Source of the DNA: Microbacteriaceae bacterium
GTDB taxonomy: Bacteria; Actinomycetota; Actinomycetes; Actinomycetales; Microbacteriaceae
Direction: 5' to 3'
DNA length: 64,000 nt
NCBI GenBank assembly: GCA_004297935.1
Contig: SCRE01000021.1
Coordinates: forward strand, 1-64,000
Part shown: positions 1 to 8,937 of the stretch, piece by piece
Layout of the letters: every line of letters starts with the position of its first letter
Numbering within the stretch: the first letter of the stretch is position 1
The notes under the pieces: generated by a model
Databases searched by the model: none
The model's input: the letters and a program-made list of their open reading frames with translations, nothing else
Told to the model about the DNA's origin: nothing
Program-made: the position numbers and the translations under genes

Positions 1-47
1 AGAGCGACCGCGTCGCGCTTGAACTCCTCTGAAAACTTCACCGGCAT
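1..47 (-). mobile_element. IS3-family transposase OrfA, first 15 codons (runs off left edge)
   Basis: Read on the minus strand from position 47, the frame begins [16 protein letters not shown], the usual start of IS3-family OrfA helix-turn-helix proteins. The rest lies outside the window. The 70 bases between this start and position 118 would be the terminal region of the IS, abutting the truncated panB gene. The family call depends on a short stretch, so a related OrfA-type transposase cannot be excluded. Confidence 0.6.
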
Positions 48-120
48 GACTTCATCCTTCCCGCCCCGATCGATCAGATCAAAGCAGTCCTGGAGTCAAC
101 CAAAACTTCAGCAATCCCAT

Positions 121-768
121 GTGCTCGGCTATGACACGACGCTGCCGGTCACGGTGGATGACCTGATCCCGTTGACCCGGGCCGTGGCCGGTGCGGTCAA
201 ACGCGCGTTCGTGATCGCGGACATGCCGTTCGGCTCCTACGAGACCGATGTCCAGGATGCGTTGCACACGGCGGTGCGGTTCATGAAGGAGACCGGCGCG
301 CACGCGGTCAAGCTGGAGGGCGGGGTGCGCAGCGCCAAGCAGATCCGCCGCATCGTCGATGCCGGCATCCCGGTGATGGCCCACATCGGCTACACCCCGC
401 AGTCCGAGCACGGGCTCGGCGGGCACATCATCCAGGGTCGCGGCGCCGGCGCTGAGCAGTTGCTCGCCGATGCGCATGCGGTCGAGGATGCCGGCGCGTT
501 CGCCGTGGTGCTGGAGATGGTGCCCGCGGAAGCGGCGCAGCGGGTGACGGCCGAGTTGCGCATCCCCACGATCGGGGTCGGGGCCGGGCCGCATGTGACC
601 GGCCAACTGCTGGTCTGGACCGACTGGGCCGGCTTCACCACCGGCCGCATCCCCAAGTTCGTCAAACAGTACGCCGACCTGAAAGGTGTGCTCAGCGACG
701 CCGCGGTACGCTACAAGGCCGACGTCGAAGCCGGCATCTACCCCGGACCCGAAAACAGTTACTGTTGA
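121..768 (+). pseudogene. panB: 3-methyl-2-oxobutanoate hydroxymethyltransferase, 5'-truncated by IS insertion
   Basis: PanB transfers a hydroxymethyl group from 5,10-methylene-tetrahydrofolate to 2-oxoisovalerate in pantothenate synthesis. From position 121 the frame carries typical PanB sequence: [15 protein letters not shown], then [18 protein letters not shown] and the [17 protein letters not shown] block, ending naturally in GPENSY. The first roughly 55-60 residues of the normal 270-280 residue protein are missing. They are replaced by unrelated sequence belonging to the IS3-like element whose OrfA start reads the other way at position 47. An open frame continues upstream to position 19, but those residues are IS-derived. 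The lost segment contains part of the metal and substrate site, so the product should be inactive. Confidence 0.85.
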
Positions 769-799
769 CCACGGCACCGGCCCCGAGGAGAACAGGCAC

Positions 800-916
800 A
801 TGGAGAACAGGCACGTGTATCTGACAATGCCGGCAGGCATCCATCAAGACGGCACTGGCCCGGAGGCCGACGAAATCAACGAAGCCGAACAAGCCGAACA
901 GAAGGAGCAAGCATGA
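800..916 (+). CDS. possible 38-residue acidic leader peptide
   Basis: An ATG at 800 follows a GAGGAG sequence at 785-790 and opens a 38-codon frame rich in Glu, Asn and Gln. It ends with a TGA overlapping the ATG of the thioesterase gene (ATGA at 913-916). The overlap would allow translational coupling. No homologue is recognised, and the AAGGAG within it also serves as the ribosome site for the next gene, so this may be a chance frame. Confidence 0.25.
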   Translation: MENRHVYLTMPAGIHQDGTGPEADEINEAEQAEQKEQA

Positions 917-1962
917 TCCGGGCGGATGCCTTCAGCACCCGATCACCCCGCGCGGAGGACGCCGGGCAACCCGGCGGCGACCGCATCACGCTGCGGTTCT
1001 TGGCTAGCACAACCGATGTCACCGCGAATGGCCAGTCCGTTCCCGCCGGGCGCGTGCTCGAATGGATCGACAACGCGGGATACGCGTGCGCCGTCGGCTG
1101 GGCCGGCACGCACTGCGTCACCGCCTACGTCGGTAACATCCACTTCACCCGCCCCATCCGCCCCGGCGACCTCGTCGAAGTGCACGCGCAAATCATGCTG
1201 ACCGGAACCTCCAGCATGCACATCCTCGTCACCGTACGAGCATCGGATATTCGAACCCGGCAATACCAGCCGGCACTGCACTGCATCGTCATCTTTGTGG
1301 CCGTTGACGGGGATGGGACACCATGCCGCGTGCCCACGTGGCATCCGGCAACCGTGCCGGATCTGGAACTGCAGCAGCTCGCGGAGGAACGAATCGAGTT
1401 GCGGCAGCGAATCCAGGCCGTGATGCAGGCCGCGCACTATTCGGGCGAAGCCACGAGCCCCAGCATCCTGCTGCGCTTCCTTGCCACACCAGCGGATGTC
1501 GATTCCAGCGGCAAGGTCCACGGCGGCACCGTCATGCGGTGGATCGACGAGGCCGCATACGCATGCGCCGCAGGATGGAGCTCGGAAAGCGCAGCCGCCG
1601 TCTATGCCGGCGGCATCCAGTTCCGCCACCCCATCGCCGCAGGCAACATTGTTGAGGTTCACGCCCGCCTGATCCACACCGGACCGCACAGCATGCACAT
1701 CAACATCCACGTGCAGTCGGCGCCCGTGCACACCCCGAACAACCTCACCCCCACGGCCCAATGCTTATCGATCTTCGTGCAACTCGATTCCGACGGACAC
1801 GCAACGACGATCGATCCCTGGGTTCCGGCATCCGACGCGGACAAGAAACTCGACACCCACGCCCTCACCCTGATCGAACTCAGAAACGAACTCCCCGCCA
1901 TCCCGCCAGAAACGGAAGCGCGCAATCACCGAGGCCGAGGCTACGAGGACGTCAGACCCTGA
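913..1962 (+). CDS. acyl-CoA thioesterase with two hotdog domains
   Basis: The 349-residue protein contains two tandem hotdog-fold halves of the YciA/acyl-CoA hydrolase type. Each has a LRFLA segment followed by G-x-V-L/M-x-W-I-D (about residues 45-55 and 205-215), then YVGNIHFTRPI / YAGGIQFRHPI and a GDLVEVHAQI / GNIVEVHARL block. Family members hydrolyse acyl-CoA to free acid and CoA, and tandem forms fold as a pseudo-dimer. The ATG at 913 is preceded by AAGGAG at about 903. It follows the panB remnant by about 145 bp and may once have been co-transcribed with it. Substrate cannot be read from sequence. Confidence 0.8.
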   Translation: MIRADAFSTRSPRAEDAGQPGGDRITLRFLASTTDVTANGQSVPAGRVLEWIDNAGYACAVGWAGTHCVTAYVGNIHFTRPIRPGDLVEVHAQIMLTGTSSMHILVTVRASDIRTRQYQPALHCIVIFVAVDGDGTPCRVPTWHPATVPDLELQQLAEERIELRQRIQAVMQAAHYSGEATSPSILLRFLATPADVDSSGKVHGGTVMRWIDEAAYACAAGWSSESAAAVYAGGIQFRHPIAAGNIVEVHARLIHTGPHSMHINIHVQSAPVHTPNNLTPTAQCLSIFVQLDSDGHATTIDPWVPASDADKKLDTHALTLIELRNELPAIPPETEARNHRGRGYEDVRP

Positions 1963-1989
1963 GACGATTGCGCAAGGGCGCCACCTTCG

Positions 1990-2290
1990 CAACTTGCCCG
2001 ACTCCACAACAACCGTCGCGCCTACGTGCTCGACGCACACATCAGCACGCTCGCCGGACCGATCGCCATGCTCATCACCGAACACGAGTTACAGCACGCT
2101 CAGGCGTTGCTCACGACGATCCCCAGGATCAGCGCGACCAGTGCACAGAATGTCCTCGCCGAGTTCAGCGCACATGACCGCATTCCAGACTCCCGTCTAT
2201 CTCGCCTCCTGGACCAGCGCCGCAACAACAACTGCTCATGCTTCCAGGCAACAGTCTCGCTGCTGCGACGAGTTCGAGCCTTTCAGGCCG
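1990..2290 (+). pseudogene. IS110-family transposase remnant, frameshifted
   Basis: One frame encodes QLARLHNNRRAYVLDAHI and LLTTIPRISATSAQNVLAEF, and a second continues with HMTAFQTPVYLASWTSAA. Joined, they match the C-terminal half of IS110 transposases, where an IPGxxxxTAxxxLAE block is followed by a LASW(A/T)G block. The frame change lies near 2170. Neither the N-terminal DEDD catalytic part nor element ends are visible. The fragment sits between the thioesterase gene and the 3' end of lacI-type gene 2320-3315 and marks an old insertion at the edge of the sugar locus. Confidence 0.7.
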
Positions 2291-2319
2291 TTCCCGTCCC
2301 CCAGAAGTTGTTTGAAGAG

Positions 2320-3315
2320 CTACCCAGAACTCTCGCGAATCATAAGCTGGTACGGGGCGAGGAATTCGGCTGGCTCGACCGCTGTGCCGTTGATGTGTGC
2401 CGACAGCAGTTCGAGTGCGCGGGAGGCGATGAATGATTTGTTCGGGCTGACGCTCGATAGGGTCGGGAAGCTGAAGTGGCCGTCTTCAATGTCGTCGAAA
2501 CCGACGAGTGCGACGTCTTCGGGGATGTGGAACCCGCGCTCGAGCAGCGTCCTCATTGCGCCCAGTGCGAGCGGGTCGGAGAAGCAGAACACGGCGTCGG
2601 GAATAGTCGGCCCATCGAGAAGCCTTGCCATCGCAGCGGCACCATCTGGTCGGCGGAACTCCTCCACGTAACCGATCAGGTCAGGATCGAAATCGATCCC
2701 TGCATCCTCAAGCGCTTGCCGATAGCCCAACAGGCGAATGCTGCTCGATCTGACAAGCGTGCGCTGGGCGCCGAGTGCGGCCACTTTTCGTCGCCCGGAG
2801 GCGAGTAGATGAGCGGTGGCTTCCCGTGCTGCGGCGAAGTTGTCGATCCGGACTTGGTCAAATCCAGGGTGCGTCTCCTCGCCGAGAAATACCACTGGTC
2901 GTTCTGGTGAGATCGCGTTCGCGTCGCTCGCGGCAAGCCCGAGTGGGCTGACGATGACGCCATCGAACAGCGTCCCGTGATCGGATTGATTGATGAGTTC
3001 GAGCTCTCTCTTGGGATCTCCGTCGGTTTGGTCGATGATGACCGTGAATCCGAGTTCGCCTCCGAGTTCCACAAACGCTCGCGTCAATTCGGCGAAGTAC
3101 GGCGTGTCCAGTTCTGGGAGCACGAGGGCGACCAAACCTGATCGGCCTCGTTTGAGGATCCGAGCGATCTGGCTGGGGCGATAGTCCATCTCCTCGATCG
3201 CGCGCAAGACGCGGGCACGTGTTTCAACAGCGATGTTGGGAAAACCGTTGACGACGTTGGACACTGTGCGAACGGAAACATTCGCTGCCTGTGCGACTTC
3301 GCGACGAGTTGCCAC
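2320..3315 (-). CDS. LacI-family transcriptional regulator of the GH2/ABC locus
   Basis: The 331-residue protein starts with a LacI DNA-binding domain (REVAQAANVSVRTVSNVVNG, about residues 5-24), then a hinge with RPSQIARILKRGRSG. The rest is a periplasmic-binding-protein-like effector domain with the usual GFDDIE block near residue 272. A GTG start at 3315 is preceded by AAGGGGG on the minus strand. It is transcribed divergently from the GH2 gene. Palindromes of TTGCAT-N2-ATGCAA type lie at 3369-3382 and, imperfectly, 3413-3426, and a much stronger copy precedes the secreted glycosidase at 8853-8890. It probably represses the locus until a sugar ligand binds; the ligand is unknown. Confidence 0.9.
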   Translation of the reverse strand: MATRREVAQAANVSVRTVSNVVNGFPNIAVETRARVLRAIEEMDYRPSQIARILKRGRSGLVALVLPELDTPYFAELTRAFVELGGELGFTVIIDQTDGDPKRELELINQSDHGTLFDGVIVSPLGLAASDANAISPERPVVFLGEETHPGFDQVRIDNFAAAREATAHLLASGRRKVAALGAQRTLVRSSSIRLLGYRQALEDAGIDFDPDLIGYVEEFRRPDGAAAMARLLDGPTIPDAVFCFSDPLALGAMRTLLERGFHIPEDVALVGFDDIEDGHFSFPTLSSVSPNKSFIASRALELLSAHINGTAVEPAEFLAPYQLMIRESSG

Positions 3316-3368
3316 GGCACCCCCTTGTTTTGTCCTTGTGGCTCGGGCGGCCAGTCAGAACGATCGGC

Positions 3369-3426
3369 TTGCATTGATGCAATCATACTTATATGCTCCT
3401 GCATTATGGATATTGCATCGAGGCAA
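3369..3426. promoter_or_regulatory. candidate LacI operators in the divergent lacI-GH2 promoter region
   Basis: TTGCATTGATGCAA at 3369-3382 is a near-perfect inverted repeat with arms TTGCAT/ATGCAA. TTGCATCGAGGCAA at 3413-3426 is a weaker copy. Both match the TTGCATCGATGC unit of the large palindrome at 8853-8890. The second overlaps the first codons of the GH2 gene if translation begins at 3406. Assignment to the adjacent LacI protein is inferred from position and shared motif. Confidence 0.65.
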
Positions 3427-5337
3427 ACTGCGGAGTCGAGCGGCGAAATTGAGGTCGTCGCGCCCTGGGTGCCGCGGGCCGAGTATCCCCGGCCTCAATT
3501 TGCGAGGGCCGACTGGCTGTGTCTGAATGGCGAGTGGGAATTCGAAGTCGATCGCAAAGGTCTCCGCGAACCCGCCCACTTCGAAAGTCGGAGGCTCGAC
3601 TCGGCGATCATGGTTCCGTTCGCGCCAGAGTCCGCGCTGTCAGGTGTCGGAATCCAGGGTTTCCTCGAGGTGGTCTGGTATCGCCGGTCCGTGGACATCC
3701 CGATCGCGTGGGCGGGCAGGCGGGTTCTTCTCCATTTCCAGGCCTGTGACCACGACACGACAGTCTGGGTCAACGGCAGGCAGGTGGGCCGGCACCGGGG
3801 CGGCTTCACGCCATTCGAGTTCGACGTTACGGATGCCATCGACGATGACGGACCGGTGATCATCCTCGTTCGTGCCAAGGACGGGAAAGGCATCCCTCAG
3901 GCTCGCGGGAAGCAGTCGGACCAATTCGAGAACTACGAGGCGTATTACACGCGAACCACTGGGATTTGGCAGACCGTCTGGCTCGAGCCTGTGGAGGCGA
4001 CGCGACTATCGAGGCCGCGAATCACTCCCAATCTGCAGCAGGGAGAGTTCCGTGTCGAGGTCCCCCTCATTGGCTCGACAGAAGGGGTTGAACTGGACGT
4101 CGTGCTCAGCGATGGCGGTGACGAGATCGTCCGGAGAACGATTGAGACCGGTTCGGGATCGGTGGTCGACGTCACGCTGCCGATTCCGACCCATCGCCGG
4201 CGGAGCTGGTCGCCGTCCGACCCTCACCTCTACGACATCGACTTTGTCGTGCGAGCCAACGGTCGCGTCCTGGATCGAGCTTCCAGTTACGCCGGCCTCC
4301 GATCGGTCGGGATCGATGGCAAGCGGATGCTGCTGAACGGCGAAACGCTCTTCCAACGACTGGTCCTCGATCAGGGCTGGTATCCAGACGGCCTCATGAC
4401 GGCGCCCACCGAAGCCGACCTTGTCCGAGACATCGAACTCGCACAGGAAGCCGGCTTCAATGGTGCGAGGCTGCACCAGAAGGTATTCGAAGAGCGTTTC
4501 CTCTATCACGCGGATCGACTGGGCTACCTTGTGTGGGGCGAATTCGCCGACTGGGGGGCACGGGTTTCGGGCGAGCAGGCCCCGACGCCCACCTTCATCA
4601 CGCAATGGGTCGAAGTGCTTGAGCGCGATTACTCTCACCCTTCACTCGTGGGCTGGTGCCCGCTCAATGAGACGTTCGAGGCGATGGCGGACGAGATCAC
4701 TGTTCTCGATGATGTGACACGAGGGATGTACCTGGTGACCAAAGCCATCGACGAGCATCGGCCCGTTATCGATGCGTCGGGTTACTCGCATCGCGTCGAC
4801 GGCGCAGATGTCTATGACTCGCACAACTACGAGCAAGATCCCATCAAGTTCGCCCAGCAGATGGGGGGACTCGCCGACGGGAATCCCTATGTGAATACCG
4901 CGCCCGATGGGACGGCATGGTCAGTGCCTTATCGCGGACAGCCGTATTTCTGCAGTGAATTCGGCGGAATCTGGTGGTCGACTACCGACGGTCCCAGCAC
5001 CGATTCCTGGGGTTACGGCGATGCCCCGCGGACGATCGAGGAGTGGTACAACCGGGCGGAAGCGCTCTTTTCTGTACTCATCTCCGACCCGGAAATGTTC
5101 GGTTACTGCTTTACACAACTCACCGACGTCTTCCAGGAGAAGAACGGCATCTTCACCTTCGACCGGCAGCCCAAATTCGACCTTGCCCGGATCCGGGCCA
5201 TCCAAAATCGTCCGGCTGCAATTGAGCTCGGATCGCCCGTCGTGCACCCCGCACGACGGAGCCTAGCGTCTAGGCAGAAAACCGCAGCGGACAACACAGA
5301 ACCGGTGGTTTCCGCGGCCCAACGCACAAAGGAGTGA
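3406..5337 (+). CDS. glycoside hydrolase family 2 protein (beta-galactosidase/glucuronidase type)
   Basis: The 643-residue enzyme has the GH2 order: a sugar-binding jelly-roll (YPRPQFARADWLCLNGEWEF onward), an immunoglobulin-like sandwich from about residue 200, and a TIM barrel from about 300. The acid/base Glu is in WCPLNE (E422 from the 3406 start) and the nucleophile Glu in CSEFGG (E518). No signal peptide is seen, so it should act in the cytoplasm on imported oligosaccharides. I chose ATG 3406 because the conserved first strand begins about 26 residues later. No clear ribosome site precedes it, so it may be leaderless. The stop is 1 bp from the next gene, and four importer/hydrolase genes form one operon. 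The exact substrate is not determinable. Confidence 0.85.
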   Translation: MDIASRQTAESSGEIEVVAPWVPRAEYPRPQFARADWLCLNGEWEFEVDRKGLREPAHFESRRLDSAIMVPFAPESALSGVGIQGFLEVVWYRRSVDIPIAWAGRRVLLHFQACDHDTTVWVNGRQVGRHRGGFTPFEFDVTDAIDDDGPVIILVRAKDGKGIPQARGKQSDQFENYEAYYTRTTGIWQTVWLEPVEATRLSRPRITPNLQQGEFRVEVPLIGSTEGVELDVVLSDGGDEIVRRTIETGSGSVVDVTLPIPTHRRRSWSPSDPHLYDIDFVVRANGRVLDRASSYAGLRSVGIDGKRMLLNGETLFQRLVLDQGWYPDGLMTAPTEADLVRDIELAQEAGFNGARLHQKVFEERFLYHADRLGYLVWGEFADWGARVSGEQAPTPTFITQWVEVLERDYSHPSLVGWCPLNETFEAMADEITVLDDVTRGMYLVTKAIDEHRPVIDASGYSHRVDGADVYDSHNYEQDPIKFAQQMGGLADGNPYVNTAPDGTAWSVPYRGQPYFCSEFGGIWWSTTDGPSTDSWGYGDAPRTIEEWYNRAEALFSVLISDPEMFGYCFTQLTDVFQEKNGIFTFDRQPKFDLARIRAIQNRPAAIELGSPVVHPARRSLASRQKTAADNTEPVVSAAQRTKE

Positions 5338-5338
5338 A

Positions 5339-6598
5339 ATGAAGTTCACGAAATTCGTCGCCGTAGCGGCGGCTGTCGCTGCAACGAGTCTCGCGCTCGC
5401 TGGATGCAGCGCATCCGGCGGGAACGGTGATTCTGGCAAAAGCACCCTCACCGTGGTCGGATTTGAAGGCTCGAGTTCGGAGCCGGCGGACCTTGCACAG
5501 TTGAACAAGGCATTCGAGAAGAAGTACCCGAACATCAAGCTCGGATACAAGTACGTTTCGAACACCGAGTACGACCAGTACAACAACACGCGTTTGGCGT
5601 CTGGCACCGCGGCCGATGTGCTGATGACGAACCCGACACGCGTGCAGCAGTGGGTCAAGCAGGGCTACCTTGAAGACCTCAGCAGCCAGTCCTGGGTCAA
5701 TAACATCCTTCCCAACGTCGCGCCGTTCGGTCAGGTCAACGGCAAGACCTATGCCTTCACTCAGCAGAACATCCCGATCGGCATGTATGCCAACCTCGAC
5801 ATCCTCAAGAAGGCTGGTATCGACCAGGTGCCACAGACGTGGCCGGAGTTCGTCGACTCGCTCAAGAAGCTCAAGGCAGCCGGGCAGCCGGGCCTGCTTC
5901 TCGCCAATCAGGGTGGGTGGACCAGCGAACAGCTCTCGATGACGCTGGCAGCGAGCCTCGTCGACAACAGCTGGGGCCCGAACTACGACAAGGGAGATTC
6001 GACCTGGAACCCGGCTTTCGGGCCTGTCTTCGATCGGATCAAGGAGCTGCTTACCGACGGTTCGGTCAACGGCAAGCTCATGAATGGTATCGAACCGTTC
6101 AATGTCGGCAACGGCCAGTTCATCGACGGCAAGTGGGCATACACGATCATGGGCGCCTGGGAGCTCAGCACGATCCAAAAGCAAGCGAAGTTTGACTTCT
6201 CGCTGAACCCGGTGCCCGGCGGCGATGCTGGCACGAAGCCGAAGAGCTTTACCTTTGTCGGATCCGGCTGGGGAATCAACGCCGCTTCACAAAACAAGAA
6301 GGCTGCCGAAGAGTACGTTGCGTTCATGACCGAGCCTGCGAACGACGGGGCTTATCTGGCCGCTGAAAACTCGTTCTCGACTCTGTCGAATGTTCCAAGC
6401 CCGACGATGCCGAAGGCGACGGCCTTCGTCGAAGCCTTCAACGACAAGCGCACGACTCCGTCACCGATCGAGTTCATTCAGTTCCCGAACTCGGAGGCGA
6501 AGTTCTGGGACGTTGGAACCTCACTGTTCAACGACCCCAGCCAGTCGAACTCGAGCCTGCTCTCCAAGCTCGACCAGACAATTCCGAAAACCCACTAG
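5339..6598 (+). CDS. ABC sugar transporter, lipoprotein substrate-binding protein
   Basis: The 419-residue protein begins with a lipoprotein signal (lysine, hydrophobic core, LALAGC lipobox, Cys at about residue 23). It continues as a family 1 extracellular solute-binding protein with FVGSGWGINAASQNKKAAEEYVAFM near the C-terminus. It should be tethered outside the membrane and deliver an oligosaccharide to the two permeases that follow. It begins 1 bp after the GH2 stop codon with an AAAGGAG ribosome site, showing tight coupling to the cytoplasmic glycosidase. Confidence 0.9.
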   Translation: MKFTKFVAVAAAVAATSLALAGCSASGGNGDSGKSTLTVVGFEGSSSEPADLAQLNKAFEKKYPNIKLGYKYVSNTEYDQYNNTRLASGTAADVLMTNPTRVQQWVKQGYLEDLSSQSWVNNILPNVAPFGQVNGKTYAFTQQNIPIGMYANLDILKKAGIDQVPQTWPEFVDSLKKLKAAGQPGLLLANQGGWTSEQLSMTLAASLVDNSWGPNYDKGDSTWNPAFGPVFDRIKELLTDGSVNGKLMNGIEPFNVGNGQFIDGKWAYTIMGAWELSTIQKQAKFDFSLNPVPGGDAGTKPKSFTFVGSGWGINAASQNKKAAEEYVAFMTEPANDGAYLAAENSFSTLSNVPSPTMPKATAFVEAFNDKRTTPSPIEFIQFPNSEAKFWDVGTSLFNDPSQSNSSLLSKLDQTIPKTH

Positions 6599-6664
6599 TC
6601 AGCTACGGTGGGGCGTCGCGTACTATCGCTGACGCCCCACCGGTACCAAACGGAAAGAGACATC

Positions 6665-7537
6665 GTGCTCATCAGAGGGCGCAATGCCGCATTGCTCATC
6701 CTTCCTGGCGCCGTGTTGTTCGCCGCGTTCGTTCTCTACCCGCTGATTCGGGGCGTCGAGTTGAGCTTCACCGATGCAGTTGGCCCTTCCGGCGGGAACT
6801 TCGTGGGGCTGGCCAATTACATTCAGATGTTCAAGGACCCCACGATCTCTCGCGCGCTGATCAATACGTTCGTGTACACGATCGTTGTCGTCATCGTGCA
6901 GAACTGCGTTGCCCTGTTCATCGCCTACTGGCTGTACAAGCTGCAGAAGGTACGGAATTTTGTCAGGGCCGGCCTGCTTTTGCCGTCAATGATGGCGTTC
7001 GTCGCCGTTGGCTACCTCTGGTCCTTCATCTACTCTCCACTCGGCGGCCCGCTCGACCTGGTGATGGATGCGCTCGGCCTTCACACACTCGAACAGGTCT
7101 GGCTTGGCGACCCGAACACCGCACTGATGTCGATCGCCTTCGTGTACATCTGGATGTACACGGGCTACGCTGCGACGATCTTCCTCGCGAACTATCTGGC
7201 AATCGACCCCAGCCTGATGGAAGCATCGCAGCTTGATGGCGCGCGGGGCTGGAAACGCTTCTGGAACATCGACTGGTCGCTTCTGGCGCCTTCACTGACG
7301 ATCAATATCACCTTGTCGGTCATCGGATCCCTACGCGTCTTCGACCTCCCATTCATCATGACTCAGGGTGGGCCGGACGGCGCGACCCAGACCTTGAGTC
7401 TTTCCATCTACCAAGCCAGCTTCTCGAGCTTCCAATTCGCCTACGGCACGACGCTCGCCGTCGCGCTTCTACTCTTGACGGTCATCGTGGGCGTGACGCA
7501 AGCCACATTGCTCCGTCGGAGAGAGGTCAACGTCTGA
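6665..7537 (+). CDS. ABC sugar transporter permease (MalF/UgpA type)
   Basis: About six membrane segments and a binding-protein-dependent transport signature (EASQLDGARGWKRFWNI, the EAA loop that contacts the ATPase) identify this permease. A GTG at 6665 has GGAAAGAG eight bases upstream. The frame is open further upstream to 6608, but those residues (GRRVLSLTPHRYQTER) lie before the ribosome site. It overlaps the second permease by one base. The locus encodes no ATPase, so a shared MsiK-like ATPase encoded elsewhere probably powers it, as is common in actinobacteria. Confidence 0.88.
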   Translation: MLIRGRNAALLILPGAVLFAAFVLYPLIRGVELSFTDAVGPSGGNFVGLANYIQMFKDPTISRALINTFVYTIVVVIVQNCVALFIAYWLYKLQKVRNFVRAGLLLPSMMAFVAVGYLWSFIYSPLGGPLDLVMDALGLHTLEQVWLGDPNTALMSIAFVYIWMYTGYAATIFLANYLAIDPSLMEASQLDGARGWKRFWNIDWSLLAPSLTINITLSVIGSLRVFDLPFIMTQGGPDGATQTLSLSIYQASFSSFQFAYGTTLAVALLLLTVIVGVTQATLLRRREVNV

Positions 7538-8427
7538 TGACAATCACCCGGGTATCCGAACCAAATGTGGGCGCTCTGCCTCGGCAGCGCACTCGTTTCG
7601 CTCGCGTTCGACGCCGAATATCAACCGGGACCGCCTCCGGGCTGTTGGTGGCATTCACGCTACTGACACTCCTGCCCATCTACATCATGTTCGCCGTCTC
7701 GCTGAAGACAGGCGCCGATTCCCAGGCCAACCCGTTCGCCCTCCCGCTCCATCCTCAGTGGCAGAACTACATCGACGCATTCGTCAACATGAACTACCCG
7801 CGGAGCGTCATGAACACCCTGATCATCACGGGCGGAACGGTGATCCTGACGATCATCACGGCGTCACTGGCGGCATGGGGCATCGTCCGCTATACCCGCA
7901 GGTGGACGCGAACCGCCTACCAGATCTTCGTCGCCGGATTGACGATCCCGATCTTCGTCGTCATCACCCCGTTGTACCAGATAATGCAACAACTGCACCT
8001 TCTGGACAGCTATTTCGGCGTCATTCTCGCCTACAGCGCACTGACTCTGCCGTTCGCCGTCTTCTTCTATGCAGGCTTCCTCCGTACCATTCCGCCAGAA
8101 CTCGAGGAGGCCGCAGCCGTCGACGGCTGTGGAATCATTCGGACGTACCTCAGAGTGGTGTTCCCGTTGCTTCGGCCCGCCACCGCCACGCTCTCGATCT
8201 TCATCGTCCTCCAGGTATGGAACGACCTGATTCTGCCCTTGATCTTGCTGTCGTCAAACGAAAAACAGACCGTCACTCTCGCCGTCTACGCCACGATCGG
8301 AACCCATTCGTTCAGCACCGCACAACTCCTCCCCACTCTCGTGCTCGGAGTCATTCCCCTGTTCGTGGTGTTCCTAGTCCTGCAGAAATACGTGGTCGCG
8401 GGAATCGCCGTCGGATCCGGAAAATAG
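7537..8427 (+). CDS. ABC sugar transporter permease (MalG/UgpE type)
   Basis: The 296-residue inner-membrane protein has about six transmembrane helices and the EAA loop (PELEEAAAVDGCGIIRTYLRV, about residues 188-208). It is the partner of the preceding permease, and its ATG overlaps the previous TGA. It completes the importer core of this operon. A spacer of about 510 bp follows before the secreted enzyme. Confidence 0.9.
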   Translation: MTITRVSEPNVGALPRQRTRFARVRRRISTGTASGLLVAFTLLTLLPIYIMFAVSLKTGADSQANPFALPLHPQWQNYIDAFVNMNYPRSVMNTLIITGGTVILTIITASLAAWGIVRYTRRWTRTAYQIFVAGLTIPIFVVITPLYQIMQQLHLLDSYFGVILAYSALTLPFAVFFYAGFLRTIPPELEEAAAVDGCGIIRTYLRVVFPLLRPATATLSIFIVLQVWNDLILPLILLSSNEKQTVTLAVYATIGTHSFSTAQLLPTLVLGVIPLFVVFLVLQKYVVAGIAVGSGK

Positions 8428-8852
8428 GAACACGGTCAGAGCCAACACGATCACGACAGTGGTTGGAGACGTGAAACGCGCCGTGGACGCCGTGGGCTCG
8501 CCGAGCTAATCGCGGATCACAAAGTCGTCGCGACGTGCCGACATCGCTCATTCGCGCAAAACGGCCATCCACATGCTCTCGACGCCCTAACAACTACCGC
8601 GGAGCAGGTTTGGCGGAGGCATATGCGACGAACGATTGCCGACGTTGAGCTCCTTTGTTGTAGCGCTAGTGACCATCGGTTCGTCGAGGACGTCTTGCGG
8701 CGTCGGCAGGGATCTATTTGAGCGATGACGCCCTTCAGTGTCGGTCCGATTCGACTGGCATCCAGTTGTCGCAAATGCTGTCGACTGGTGCCCGCCGTTC
8801 CTGCTTCAGCATTACGTCGGTGTTGCCATGTCGGGTGCCATTGCAAGCGCAA
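8428..8852. other. intergenic region, no supported gene
   Basis: This 425-bp stretch between the permease and the operator palindrome holds no convincing reading frame. A plus-strand frame from about 8540 to 8718 contains a HALDALTTTAEQVWRRHM segment that weakly resembles the end of a GntR/FCD regulator, but it has no start and no neighbouring domain. It may be a decayed gene. Confidence 0.3.
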
Positions 8853-8890
8853 AAAGTATTGCATCGATGCCTGCATCGATGCAATACTTT
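8853..8890. promoter_or_regulatory. perfect 38-bp palindromic double LacI operator
   Basis: Two 18-base arms (AAAGTATTGCATCGATGC and its exact complement) flank a 2-base centre. Each arm also contains the 10-bp palindrome GCATCGATGC, so two operator units sit 12 bp apart. The motif matches the sites at 3369 and 3413 near the LacI gene. The palindrome ends 47 bp before the start codon of the secreted glycosidase, a good position for repression of its promoter. Confidence 0.8.
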
Positions 8891-8937
8891 GACCCAACGA
8901 CACAGAGAGGTGTCGACAGAGCAAAAAAGGATGCCAT

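Noticed and set aside
19-120. Coding start of panB at position 19
   Set aside because: The residues before VLGYDTTLP are antisense to an IS3 OrfA start and terminal IS sequence and do not resemble PanB.
8540-8718. Plus-strand frame resembling the end of a GntR/FCD regulator
   Set aside because: No start codon, DNA-binding domain or ribosome site; similarity is a few residues only.
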